In this document: positions 1-7,059 of the stretch, piece after piece
How the letters are laid out: every line of letters begins with the position of its first letter
Position numbering within the stretch: position 1 is the stretch's first letter
Assembly (NCBI GenBank): GCA_965372385.1
Contig: CBDVCD010000013.1
Span: forward strand, 1 to 31,266
Source of the DNA: JASJBU01 sp965372385
GTDB lineage: Bacteria > Pseudomonadota > Gammaproteobacteria > Chromatiales > Chromatiaceae
Direction of reading: 5' to 3'
Length of the DNA: 31,266 bases
Program-made: the position numbers and the translations under genes
The notes under the pieces: model-generated
Database searches by the model: none
The model's input: only the letters and a program-made list of their open reading frames with translations
Told to the model about the DNA's origin: nothing

Positions 1-2
1 TC

Positions 3-176
3 AGATTCGGTGTCACTGATCCAGCGCTGGCCTGGGATGAAGTCAGGCATTGGGAAGATTCCCTTGGAAAAGCCGGGGATGATAATGATTCCAGGGTGTT
101 ATATCCAGTGTTGAGGCGTTGGTACCTGGATGTCCGGGGGACAAGGCTCTACTCCGTTAAATGCCAACAGACTTGA
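3..176 (+). CDS. 3' end of an unidentified gene (cut by window edge)
   Basis: The frame beginning at base 3 stays open for 57 codons to a TGA at 174-176. The translated tail is rich in Trp, Arg and Asp (it contains HWEDSLGKAGDDND and ends VRGTRLYSVKCQQT) and reads like a soluble protein C-terminus. No start codon is needed because the gene would enter from outside the window. I do not recognise the family. Frame 1 is also open for the first 37 codons, so the choice of frame is not certain. The next gene follows about 50 bases downstream on the same strand. Confidence 0.4.
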   Translation, partial: RFGVTDPALAWDEVRHWEDSLGKAGDDNDSRVLYPVLRRWYLDVRGTRLYSVKCQQT

Positions 177-229
177 GAATATTCTCCCTGCCTGAATAAT
201 AGTAGGCGAATCTTAAGAGGGTGATAGCA

Positions 230-757
230 GTGGGAAAGATATTCGAGAGTCTCCTTTGGAATAGCCGATTGGTGGTGCTGTCGGCGGTAGTGGCCAGTCT
301 GCTGGCGGCGATCGCGATGTTCTATATGGCCTCCGTGGATGCCTTCTATATGATCAGTCATCTGGGGGATTATGCCTCCCCTGCGCTGGCGCCGGCGGAT
401 CGGGTGATTCTGCGTTCCACTACGGTAACGCATGTGGTCGAGATCGTGGACGGCTACCTGCTGGCGACAGTGCTGTTGATTTTTTCCCTCGGCCTCTACG
501 AATTGTTCATCAGTAAGATCGATCTGGCCCAGGAGTCGGAAGGTGTCTCCAATGTCCTGATGATCACCAGTCTGGATGATCTCAAAAGCCGCCTGGCCAA
601 GGTGGTGATGATGATCCTGGTGGTGCGTTACTTCGAGTTTGCTCTGGGGATGCAGTTTACGACGGCGCTGGAGCTGCTCCAGTTTGCCGGGGGCATCGCC
701 TTGCTGGGTCTGGCCCTCTACCTTTCCCATATGGCGGATAAGGCGGGCAGCCATTGA
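230..757 (+). CDS. YqhA/UPF0114-family inner-membrane protein
   Basis: This encodes a roughly 175-residue integral membrane protein resembling the YqhA (UPF0114) family, whose function is unknown. Hydrophobic segments lie near residues 12-32 (LVVLSAVVASLLAAIAMFYM), 72-92 (around YLLATVLLIFSLGLYELFI), 120-140 and 150-168. The stretch LYELFISKID followed by DLKSRLAKV is the kind of conserved loop seen in that family. A GTG at 221 is also possible, but the Shine-Dalgarno AAGAGG (215-220) touches it. The same site lies nine bases before the GTG at 230, which is why 230 is preferred. It stands alone upstream of a cytochrome gene, with about 200 bases between them. Family confidence is good; role is unknown. 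Confidence 0.8.
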   Translation: MGKIFESLLWNSRLVVLSAVVASLLAAIAMFYMASVDAFYMISHLGDYASPALAPADRVILRSTTVTHVVEIVDGYLLATVLLIFSLGLYELFISKIDLAQESEGVSNVLMITSLDDLKSRLAKVVMMILVVRYFEFALGMQFTTALELLQFAGGIALLGLALYLSHMADKAGSH

Positions 758-847
758 TCCCATCCTCCGGGCCTGGAACCTATGTGCAACTTTCCGGGCA
801 AACGGTAATCGTAGGTGAAGTTGTATGAAGTGAGCCTGTAAGCGGGG

Positions 848-875
848 TGTAAAATTCAGTGCATGGTAATATAAT
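848..875 (+). promoter_or_regulatory. possible sigma-70 promoter for the cytochrome c gene
   Basis: A perfect TATAAT at 870-875 lies about 80 bases before the cytochrome c start. A weak -35-like TGTAAA sits at 848-853, with a 16-base spacer. The -10 is convincing by sequence; the -35 is poor. Confidence 0.35.
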
Positions 876-957
876 CGGCGGTCCGGATGGGGAAGAGGTA
901 GCTTGTGGCTCTTCACCTTCGACAGTTTTTTTAACACAAGAATAGAGGTTAATCCCT

Positions 958-1278
958 ATGATGAAGATGAAAGGTTTGGTGCTGGCTGTCAGTGCTGTTC
1001 TCTCCCTGGGTGTGATGGGTTCCGCCGCTGCTGCTGATGGTGCTGCACTCTTCAAGTCCAAGACCTGCTTCTCCTGCCATGGTCAGGATGCCAAGACCCC
1101 GATCATGCCGACCTACCCGAAACTGGCCGGTCAGAATGCCGATTATGCCTACAACCAGATGATGGACATCAAGAGTGGTGCGCGTAATAACGGCCAGACT
1201 GCAGCCATGAAAGGGATCATGGCCATGGTTTCCGCGGAAGAGGCAAAAGCCATCTCTCAATGGCTCAGCACTCAGTAA
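958..1278 (+). CDS. small periplasmic cytochrome c (class I)
   Basis: A 106-residue monohaem cytochrome c. Residues 1-26 form a Sec signal peptide ending AAAA before DGAALF. The haem-binding motif CFSCH is at residues 37-41, and Met residues at 84-90 can supply the sixth ligand. PKLAGQNADYAYNQM resembles the helix after the haem motif in c553/c4-type cytochromes. It is expected to carry electrons in the periplasm. A Shine-Dalgarno AGAGG (944-948) is nine bases before the ATG at 958; a second in-frame ATG follows immediately. An intrinsic terminator separates it from the PCuAC gene. The protein resembles a single domain of the cytochrome c4 encoded at 3493. Confidence 0.9.
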   Translation: MMKMKGLVLAVSAVLSLGVMGSAAAADGAALFKSKTCFSCHGQDAKTPIMPTYPKLAGQNADYAYNQMMDIKSGARNNGQTAAMKGIMAMVSAEEAKAISQWLSTQ

Positions 1279-1331
1279 GTCAGCGCTGGCTCAGTTCGAT
1301 TATTATTTTGTAACAACTGAGGCATCCTGAA

Positions 1332-1363
1332 GGGTCGATGGTACTGCCATCGGCCCTTTTTTT
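1332..1363 (+). terminator. intrinsic terminator after cytochrome c gene
   Basis: GGGTCGATGG (1332-1341) pairs with CCATCGGCCC (1347-1356) across a five-base loop with one G-T wobble, followed by seven T residues (1357-1363). This is a textbook rho-independent terminator. It also argues against any start codon inside it for the next gene. Confidence 0.85.
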
Positions 1364-1376
1364 ACCGGAGATAGTC

Positions 1377-1874
1377 ATGCTTAAAAAAAGCGTTTCAACC
1401 TTTTTGGCTGCCGCCCTTTTGGGGTTTGCTGGATTGGCCCTGGCCCAACCGGCAGCGGATCGGGTTGAGGTAAAAGACCCCTATGTGCGTGCGGTCCCCC
1501 CGGGACAACCCAACTCCGCCTCATTCATGATGCTGCACAATGGCGATAACCAGGATCATGCACTGGTGGGGGCGGAGAGTCAGGTGGCCAAGTTTGTGGA
1601 GTTGCATACCCATACCCTGGTGGATGGCATGATGCGCATGCGCCAGGTGGAGAAGATCGATCTGCCGGCGGGCAGGATGACCGGCCTGCAGCCGGGTGGG
1701 CTGCATATCATGCTGATCGGACTCCAGCGGACATTGACTCCAGGAGAGGATGTTCCACTCAGTCTGCTCTTTGAGGATGGATCGAAAGCCGAAGTGAGCA
1801 CGCCAGTGCGTAAGTTGCAGATGCACATGAAACAGATGGACCATACGGGACATGAGCATATGGAGAATCATTAA
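1377..1874 (+). CDS. PCuAC periplasmic copper chaperone with His/Met-rich tail
   Basis: A 165-residue protein of the PCu(A)C family, which binds Cu(I) in the periplasm and helps metallate the CuA or CuB centres of haem-copper oxidases. A signal peptide covers residues 1-23 (ends ALA before QPAAD). The diagnostic spacing is present exactly: H77, ten residues, M88, twenty-one residues, H110-x-M112. After the fold, residues 148-165 contain repeated Met and His (QMHMKQMDHTGHEHMENH), a likely extra copper-binding tail. The ATG at 1377 is preceded by CGGAG (1366-1370) at six bases; an upstream in-frame ATG falls inside the terminator stem and is unlikely. No oxidase gene is in view, so its client lies elsewhere. 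Confidence 0.93.
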   Translation: MLKKSVSTFLAAALLGFAGLALAQPAADRVEVKDPYVRAVPPGQPNSASFMMLHNGDNQDHALVGAESQVAKFVELHTHTLVDGMMRMRQVEKIDLPAGRMTGLQPGGLHIMLIGLQRTLTPGEDVPLSLLFEDGSKAEVSTPVRKLQMHMKQMDHTGHEHMENH

Positions 1875-1891
1875 ACCGTTTCTCGGTTTAA
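1871..1891 (+). other. perfect 8-bp inverted repeat at the end of the PCuAC gene
   Basis: TTAAACCG (1871-1878) and CGGTTTAA (1884-1891) form a perfect hairpin with a five-base loop overlapping the stop codon. There is no downstream T-run, so it is not a standard terminator. It may stabilise the mRNA 3' end. Confidence 0.35.
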
Positions 1892-1968
1892 TGGCCGCAG
1901 AGGCCTGCGTATGCCGGGCGGACCGTCTGTGTAAGCTTCCACCAGCAGTTTTTTTAATCGGAAACTAG

Positions 1969-3003
1969 ATGTTGCCGTCTCCTTTCACCTCCACGGAAAC
2001 CCTTCGCGCGGCCTTCGCGTCGGGGCTACGGGAACTGCTCGGACAACCCGGCCTGGGCGTCTATATTCTTGCCCATGCCAATGCCAGCTTCGATGGGGCG
2101 ATATTCGACCAGTTAAAGCGGTTGCTCAAGCAACGCTTTGAGCAATTATCCGATGCCTGCCGTGAGGCGCTGGGCAATGGCCGTGAGATGACCGGCGCAC
2201 CAGATGATCAAGTGGTGTTTTTAAAGCTGATGGCGATCGGTTTCGCCGGTGTGCAGTTGACCGAATTTCGCCAGGAGGCCGAGTGGGAACTACAGTTCAA
2301 CCACATCCGGGCCTTCCGTCCCGCCCGCATGGCGGAGGTCTCGGTCAGTGGCATACACCAACCCTTCAAACCTGACGGATTTCACTTCAACAAGCCCTTT
2401 CTGCGAAAAGAGGTCTTTTGGGCCGGGGAGTTACAGGGGTTGGAGGTGGAACTGCTCTACAACAAGTTTCCCTTCTCCCCATTGCACGGATTGTTGGTGC
2501 CTGAGCGACGTTCACGGGAACCCCAGTTTCTCTCCCATCCTTATCACCTCTACATCTGGGCCTTGACCGAGATGATGGGCAGGGGGCTTCCCGGTGTGGG
2601 GTTTGCCTATAACAGTTATGGCGCCTATGCGTCTGTCAACCATCTCCACTTCCAGCTGTTCATCCGTGAGTTCCCTCTGCCATTGATCTCAGACAGCTGG
2701 CGGCATAATGGGGGTGAGTCGGATTATCCCACTGACTGTGAAGTGTATACATCCGCCGCTCAGGCCTGGCAGCGGCTGGATGATTTGCATAAGCGGGAGG
2801 TCAGCTACAATCTGATCTACCTGCCCGGCAGGCTCTACTGTCTGCCCCGTAAGACCCAGGGCAGTTACCCCCACTCGCCCTGGACCAATGGTTTTGCCTG
2901 GCATGAACTGGCTGGCGGTATCACCACCTTCAGTCGGGCAGACTATGAAACCCTGGATTCCCTGGCCATCCGCGGGGAGATGAAAAAGCTGAAGCTGGAA
3001 TGA
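1969..3003 (+). CDS. HIT-superfamily protein (GDP-sugar phosphorylase / nucleotidyltransferase-like)
   Basis: A 344-residue cytoplasmic protein carrying a histidine-triad-like active site, VNHLHFQLF, with H225-x-H227-x-Q229. This is the HxHxQ form used by the galactose-1-phosphate uridylyltransferase and GDP-sugar phosphorylase (VTC2/GDPGP-type) branch. Upstream, YNKFPFSPLHGLLVPE (residues 164-179) resembles the strand and loop that binds the nucleotide in those enzymes. The substrate cannot be told from sequence. The ATG at 1969 is preceded by GGAAA. It lies between copper chaperone and cytochrome genes, and converges with a small minus-strand gene 22 bases away. Superfamily confidence is moderate; a precise enzyme name would be a guess. 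Confidence 0.75.
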   Translation: MLPSPFTSTETLRAAFASGLRELLGQPGLGVYILAHANASFDGAIFDQLKRLLKQRFEQLSDACREALGNGREMTGAPDDQVVFLKLMAIGFAGVQLTEFRQEAEWELQFNHIRAFRPARMAEVSVSGIHQPFKPDGFHFNKPFLRKEVFWAGELQGLEVELLYNKFPFSPLHGLLVPERRSREPQFLSHPYHLYIWALTEMMGRGLPGVGFAYNSYGAYASVNHLHFQLFIREFPLPLISDSWRHNGGESDYPTDCEVYTSAAQAWQRLDDLHKREVSYNLIYLPGRLYCLPRKTQGSYPHSPWTNGFAWHELAGGITTFSRADYETLDSLAIRGEMKKLKLE

Positions 3004-3025
3004 TGAGTCTTGAATCCCAGGGTAA

Positions 3026-3256
3026 TCAATCAAGCCATTCGATCAGATAGTAGAGCCTCACCCCCTCTGATGAGCGAGAAGGACCCATGACTCTGGCGGG
3101 GTGGGTATCGTTTGCCTGCTTCGCTGCCGCGATGGCCTCTTCGGCGGACGCCAGCACGCTAACGCAGTTTTCGGGAAAGCGTTTACGCCGCTGGCTGGGG
3201 GTGTAAACCGTGGCGAAGCAGCGTTTGACGATCGAGTTGTCCGGGTCCTGTTGCAT
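3026..3256 (-). CDS. small conserved-looking protein of unknown function (76 aa)
   Basis: This is a 76-residue soluble protein with no membrane segment or signal peptide. It reads as real because a strong Shine-Dalgarno AAGGTGA lies six bases before the ATG on the minus strand. Its composition is also balanced: a basic segment YTPSQRRKRFP, an alanine-rich helix VLASAEEAIAAAKQ, and a C-terminal strand-like VRLYYLIEWLD. I do not recognise the family. It converges with the HIT-like gene and is divergent from cytochrome c4, about 235 bases from its start. Confidence 0.65.
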   Translation of the reverse strand: MQQDPDNSIVKRCFATVYTPSQRRKRFPENCVSVLASAEEAIAAAKQANDTHPARVMGPSRSSEGVRLYYLIEWLD

Positions 3257-3343
3257 GATTTATCACCTTGAAGGAGTGCGGGTCCGGGTTGAAATTGACT
3301 GATGGATAATCTTTTGTTGATTTGGTGATGGGGCAAGCCTATT

Positions 3344-3373
3344 TTGACCTTTATTAGGATATTCTGCTATAGT
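3344..3373 (+). promoter_or_regulatory. sigma-70 promoter for cytochrome c4
   Basis: TTGACC (3344-3349) and TATAGT (3368-3373) are separated by 18 bases, five of six consensus matches in each box. A transcript would start near 3380, leaving a leader of about 110 bases before the cytochrome c4 start. Confidence 0.6.
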
Positions 3374-3492
3374 TCTGCGGCTTTTTTGAGGATTTATAGG
3401 TCTCGTGGCTGGGGTTTCTGCAACCTCCGGCGAGAGTGCCTGGATAGAAAATTTAACCTGAATTATTCAGCAATAACACAGCGGAATTCATC

Positions 3493-4104
3493 ATGAATAA
3501 ATGGTTAGTAACTGCTTCAATCGTACTTGCACTGTCAGTAAGTGGTATTCAGGCCGCGGGTAATGCAGACGCGGGTAAGACCAAATCGGTTGCCTGTATG
3601 GCCTGTCATGGTCCTGACGGCAACAGTCCCGTCAATCCAATCTGGCCAAAGCTGGCCGGGCAGCATCCGAAATATATCGAGAAGCAGCTCAAGGATTTCA
3701 AGTCGGGCGCGCGCACCGATGCCACCATGATAGGCATGGTCGCACCACTCAACGAGCAGGACATGGCTGATCTGGCGGCTTATTTCGCCAGCCAGGCAAA
3801 AAAGGGTGGTAGCGCGGCGGCCGATCAAATGAAGGCCGGTGAAAAGATCTATCGTGCGGGTAATTCAACTACCGGTGTAGCGGCCTGCATGGCCTGTCAT
3901 GGCCCGGCCGGATCAGGTAATCCACAGGCCAATTTCCCGGCCTTGGCAGGTCAGCATGCCCCGTACGTAGAAAAGGCGCTGAAGGATTTCCGGGATGGTG
4001 CTCGTACCAATGATGCCAACAGTATGATGCAGGGTGTGGTCGCCCGCATGAGTAATGCTGAAATGACCGCGGTTGCCCAATACATACAAGGGCTTGGCAA
4101 ATAA
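3493..4104 (+). CDS. dihaem cytochrome c4
   Basis: A 203-residue periplasmic dihaem cytochrome. A signal peptide covers residues 1-21 (ends GIQA before AGNADAG). Two homologous domains each carry CMACHGP: C35-C38-H39 and C132-C135-H136. Each is followed by a PxLAGQHxxYxxKxLKDFxxGAR segment and a Met-rich region near residues 79-82 and 175-185 that supplies the axial Met. Cytochrome c4 passes electrons from the bc1 complex to cbb3- or other terminal oxidases. The neighbouring PCuAC chaperone fits that role. Its own promoter lies upstream at 3344-3373. The next gene on the same strand begins about 150 bases later. Confidence 0.95.
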   Translation: MNKWLVTASIVLALSVSGIQAAGNADAGKTKSVACMACHGPDGNSPVNPIWPKLAGQHPKYIEKQLKDFKSGARTDATMIGMVAPLNEQDMADLAAYFASQAKKGGSAAADQMKAGEKIYRAGNSTTGVAACMACHGPAGSGNPQANFPALAGQHAPYVEKALKDFRDGARTNDANSMMQGVVARMSNAEMTAVAQYIQGLGK

Positions 4105-4251
4105 GGCCATTGGGTCGCTGCTGGGTATAGGGGAGGCGGCCGGTTAGCCACCTCTGCCATTTTGCGATAAACTGTGCGAATGTACTCAAGCCGTGCACCA
4201 GAGTTGCCGTAACATAGGGGAAGATTTATTAACCATCCTAAGGCGCTAGTG

Positions 4252-5055
4252 ATGAATAGAGAGATCAAGCATGTTGGATTGGCCAACGCCGATGCGCATC
4301 GATTGCGTATTCTTAGCTATAACATCCAGGCCGGGGCGGATACCCGTCGCTATCGTGAGTATGTCACCCATAGTTGGAAAAGCCTGCTTCCCCATCGGGA
4401 TCAACTGCAGAACCTGGATCATATTGCCCATCTGTTGAAGGATTTCGACCTGGTCGGACTTCAGGAGGTGGATTCGGGCAGTCTGCGTAGCGGTTTTATC
4501 GATCAGACCGAGTATCTTGCCAATCAGGCCGGTTTTCCTTACTGGTTCAAACAGGTAAACCGCAAGCTGGGCAAACTTGCCCAGCACAGCAATGGCCTTC
4601 TCAGCCGGGTACGGCCCAGCACGATCGTTGAGCACAAACTGCCGGGACTGCCGGGGCGGGGCGCCATGTTGATCGAGTTTCAGACCAGTGAGAAGCCACT
4701 CGGTATCTGTATCATGCATCTGGCCCTGGGGCGCCGCGCCAGGCTCCGTCAGCTCTCCTACGTGAGCGAGTTGGTGTCACACTACTCGCATCTGGTGATG
4801 ATGGGGGATTTCAACTGTGAGTGCGGTTCCCGGGAGTTTCGCTGGTTGCTGGACAAGACCGACCTGCAACAGACTGCCTGTGAAACGATGACCTTCCCCA
4901 GTTGGCGACCGAACCGTAAACTGGACCATATTCTGACCTCTCCCAGCCTGCGACTGGCCAAGGCGGAGGTACTGAACTACGCCCACTCCGACCATCTGCC
5001 GATCAGCGTTGAGCTGGAACTGCCGGAGAATGTGACCCTGTCCCAGGCCGCCTGA
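4252..5055 (+). CDS. endonuclease/exonuclease/phosphatase-fold family protein
   Basis: A 267-residue protein with all the motifs of the EEP (DNase I-like, metal-dependent phosphodiesterase) fold: LSYNIQ near residue 22, LQEVD with catalytic Glu72, MGDFN with D186 and N188, and SDHLPI with D247 and H248. Members cleave nucleic acids, phosphoinositides or sphingomyelin, so the substrate is unknown. There is no signal peptide, which argues for a cytoplasmic role. The ATG at 4252 is chosen over the adjacent GTG at 4249 because AAGG (4240-4243) is spaced eight bases away. It converges with the minus-strand zinc-ribbon gene, only five bases apart. Confidence 0.85.
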   Translation: MNREIKHVGLANADAHRLRILSYNIQAGADTRRYREYVTHSWKSLLPHRDQLQNLDHIAHLLKDFDLVGLQEVDSGSLRSGFIDQTEYLANQAGFPYWFKQVNRKLGKLAQHSNGLLSRVRPSTIVEHKLPGLPGRGAMLIEFQTSEKPLGICIMHLALGRRARLRQLSYVSELVSHYSHLVMMGDFNCECGSREFRWLLDKTDLQQTACETMTFPSWRPNRKLDHILTSPSLRLAKAEVLNYAHSDHLPISVELELPENVTLSQAA

Positions 5056-5060
5056 TCTGT

Positions 5061-5642
5061 CTATTGGTCCTGGATGTAGAAAAAACGCCACCCGACACTG
5101 TTCTTATCACTCTCTTCGAGCGCCTTCAACAGCTCAGGTGATGGAATGGCCTCATTCGGGAAGATATTCTCCACAAACAGAAACAGGCGTCCGCTGCCGG
5201 CGGACTGGCGCCAGTTGTAGGTGGCGGGGTTCTGCTGATGGCCGCAGTGCGGGCAGCTTGCCAGGAAAGTGTCGGGGGCCTCGAGCCACTGGTCGATGAG
5301 GGGCTGCCATTGGGGGATGCGTTTTCTGCAATTTTCACAGCTGGGTTGGGTGGTGTTCTTGCCATTTAAAAAAATCGGTTGAGGGTGTGGCCCATCGATA
5401 ATCAGGTGACAGAAGGGCTCTCCGTCATGGCTCGGTTCCAGCTGGATGAAGGGTGAGCAGCCCATGAAGGAGACCAGCTGCATGAAGCGCTCGCCCAACA
5501 GATAGTGCCGACCATTCATGCCCTCTACCAGCCCACTGCAGAAGCGAATCTCATGCAGCCGTTCCAGGATGGTATCGAGTCCTGTTGGCAGGTAAAAAGG
5601 GTCCTGAGGTGTAAGCACAAGCCGACCGGTATGCATCTTCAT
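5061..5642 (-). CDS. unknown protein with a CxxC/CxxC zinc-ribbon-like pair
   Basis: A 193-residue soluble protein of unrecognised family. The visible feature is a four-cysteine site, CENC at residues 102-105 and CPHCGH at 130-135, typical of a structural zinc ribbon. The N-terminal half (residues 20-95) is mixed alpha/beta, and the C-terminus ends with aromatic strands (VGWRFFYIQDQ). Its ATG overlaps the creA stop in the sequence ATGA, so it is translationally coupled to CreA and almost certainly co-expressed. No enzymatic motif is visible; a nucleic-acid- or protein-binding adaptor is possible but unproven. Confidence 0.8.
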   Translation of the reverse strand: MKMHTGRLVLTPQDPFYLPTGLDTILERLHEIRFCSGLVEGMNGRHYLLGERFMQLVSFMGCSPFIQLEPSHDGEPFCHLIIDGPHPQPIFLNGKNTTQPSCENCRKRIPQWQPLIDQWLEAPDTFLASCPHCGHQQNPATYNWRQSAGSGRLFLFVENIFPNEAIPSPELLKALEESDKNSVGWRFFYIQDQ

Positions 5643-6121
5643 GGCTTAGGTGTGTGTGCCGGTCGGTACAGGGGGACGGCGGTGATGCTGTTTTTCGGCG
5701 AGCCATCCACCAGTTTGTCGCTATAGGTCAGATAGATCAGGGTATTGCGCTGGCTATCGTAAAAACGTACGACCTGCATGGTCTTGAACAGGATTGAGGT
5801 ACGCTGCTTGAACACCTCCTCCCCATCCCGCTGCTTGCTGCGGATATCTTCCGTCAGTTGCACCGGACCGGTTTGGCGGCAGGCGATGGAGGCATCCGAG
5901 GTATCCTCGGCCAGCCCGATGGCTCCACTCATCCCACCGGTTTTCGCCCGGCTGAGGTAGCAGGTGACCCCGGGTACCGCCGGGTCATCGAAGGCCTCGA
6001 TCACCACCTTGTCGTTGGGCCCAAGCATATGAAACCGGGTGCTGACACTGCCCAGCTGCTCAGCGTGGGCGGTGGACTGCAGGGTAATCAACATAATCGA
6101 AACGATGAGTGGTTTCAGCAT
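5639..6121 (-). CDS. creA: CreA family protein
   Basis: A 160-residue member of the CreA family, an exported protein of poorly known function found beside creBCD in some enterobacteria. Signal residues 1-20 end AHA before EQLGSV. The conserved run begins near residue 33 (LGPNDKVVIEAFDDP) and continues through GVTCYLSRAKTGG and SDASIACRQTGP, with two Cys that may form a disulfide. The ATG at 6121 is preceded by GAGGAG at five bases; a longer upstream start lacks such a site. It is the first gene of a two-gene unit with the zinc-ribbon-like protein downstream. No creB/C/D genes are nearby. Confidence 0.92.
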   Translation of the reverse strand: MLKPLIVSIMLITLQSTAHAEQLGSVSTRFHMLGPNDKVVIEAFDDPAVPGVTCYLSRAKTGGMSGAIGLAEDTSDASIACRQTGPVQLTEDIRSKQRDGEEVFKQRTSILFKTMQVVRFYDSQRNTLIYLTYSDKLVDGSPKNSITAVPLYRPAHTPKP

Positions 6122-6241
6122 GGAACTCCTCGCAGGGAATCTGGCGCGAAAGTGATTTTGACCTATCGAGCTTCTCAAACGGTGTTTTCTGATGTTAGCT
6201 CTCTAAACAGGCCCTGCCGATGCAATGGTGGCAAATGCGCC

Positions 6242-6691
6242 TCATGAGTCATCTTCGCGGTGATATTCCCCTTCAATCACCCGATTTCCCCCTGAAGCTT
6301 TGGGCGTTTTGGGACCGCCAGCCGGACGCATGACTCCTCCCCCTTTCAAACCAGCAATCAATAGCCAGCGTCTGAATGGGGGAACCAAGAAGGCAAACCC
6401 CACCGCATCGGTTACGAAACCCGGCAGCAGGAGCAGGACACCGCAGATCAGCAGCACCGTGCCTTCCATCATTTCGATGGCGGGGACTTCACCCCGATCG
6501 ATCATATCCCGCACCTTCATCAGGGTTGAGAAGCCCTGAGTACGGACCATCCAACCCCCGAGGATTGCGGTGAATACAGTCAGAAAAATGGTGGAGAAGG
6601 CGCCGATCTGAGCCCCCACCTTGAGCAGAAAATAGAGCTCTGTGAGAGGAATACCAACGAATATCAGCAAGAAAATGAGTATCGGGTTCAT
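6242..6691 (-). CDS. fxsA: FxsA family membrane protein
   Basis: A 149-residue inner-membrane protein of the FxsA family; E. coli FxsA suppresses F exclusion of phage T7 when overproduced, and its normal role is unclear. Hydrophobic segments lie at residues 4-22, 28-46 (containing AILGGWMVR) and 76-105 (LLICGVLLLLPGFVTDAVGF, the most conserved part of the family). The soluble tail ends RVIEGEYHRED, a common family ending. The inverted-repeat element begins about 35 bases upstream of its start, so its promoter is probably inside or altered by that element. Confidence 0.9.
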   Translation of the reverse strand: MNPILIFLLIFVGIPLTELYFLLKVGAQIGAFSTIFLTVFTAILGGWMVRTQGFSTLMKVRDMIDRGEVPAIEMMEGTVLLICGVLLLLPGFVTDAVGFAFLVPPFRRWLLIAGLKGGGVMRPAGGPKTPKASGGNRVIEGEYHREDDS

Positions 6692-6726
6692 GTCGTGAGC
6701 TTACGCTCCCCCTGCTACTGGGACAA

Positions 6727-6973
6727 GTCACCCTAGAATCTGCAGTTGGACGGGCTAGAGTGTGTGTTTGTGGTGGTGCGGATCTAGGCGCAACGACGCG
6801 GAATAGTTATTCTATTCCAAGGAGTTGCAACGCAGAGATGCGCCGCCACAAGCGTGCAATCTACCCCGTAGCGTGACTCACCTGGTAGGTGAATAAGCTT
6901 ATTGGCGCTAATTTCTCTCATAACAGTACCTTACTATCAGAATGGAGCGGTCAACTGCAGTTTCTAGGGTCAC
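6727..6973. mobile_element. MITE-like element with ~25-bp terminal inverted repeats (complete copy)
   Basis: This element fills most of the 368-base gap between fxsA and cutA and encodes no protein. The left end (6727-6751) and the reverse complement of the right end (6949-6973) match at about 21 of 25 positions, sharing ACCCTAGAA and CTGCAGTTG. A TCA triplet flanks CCCTAG at both tips and could be a target duplication or part of the palindrome. Inside, 6732-6893 matches 31080-31241 without gaps and with about 20 differences. A long imperfect palindrome is centred on GGAATAG-TTATT-CTATTCC, with a second small hairpin near 6879-6893. A non-autonomous transposable element is the best reading. 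The rest of the gap (6974-7059) holds only a possible cutA leader. Confidence 0.7.
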
Positions 6974-7059
6974 TCCCCCATAGGCAATTTCATCTAGCCA
7001 GGTCCCAAAAAATGCTTCACATTTTGCGTCAGCCTGCCTCTATATAGTATTTTCTCCAG

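Noticed and set aside
149..937. Long minus-strand open frame of about 262 codons opposite the YqhA-type gene
   Set aside because: Its product is rich in His, Gln and Arg, typical of an antisense reading of a membrane-protein gene, with no recognisable motif or ribosome site.
3458..3470. Perfect dyad CTGAAT-T-ATTCAG in the cytochrome c4 leader, considered as an FNR or ArcA site
   Set aside because: It does not match the FNR box (TTGAT-N4-ATCAA), and one short dyad in AT-rich DNA is weak evidence.
4125..4160. Weak inverted repeat GAGGCGGC/GCCACCTC after cytochrome c4
   Set aside because: One mismatch and no clear T-run; not supported as a terminator.
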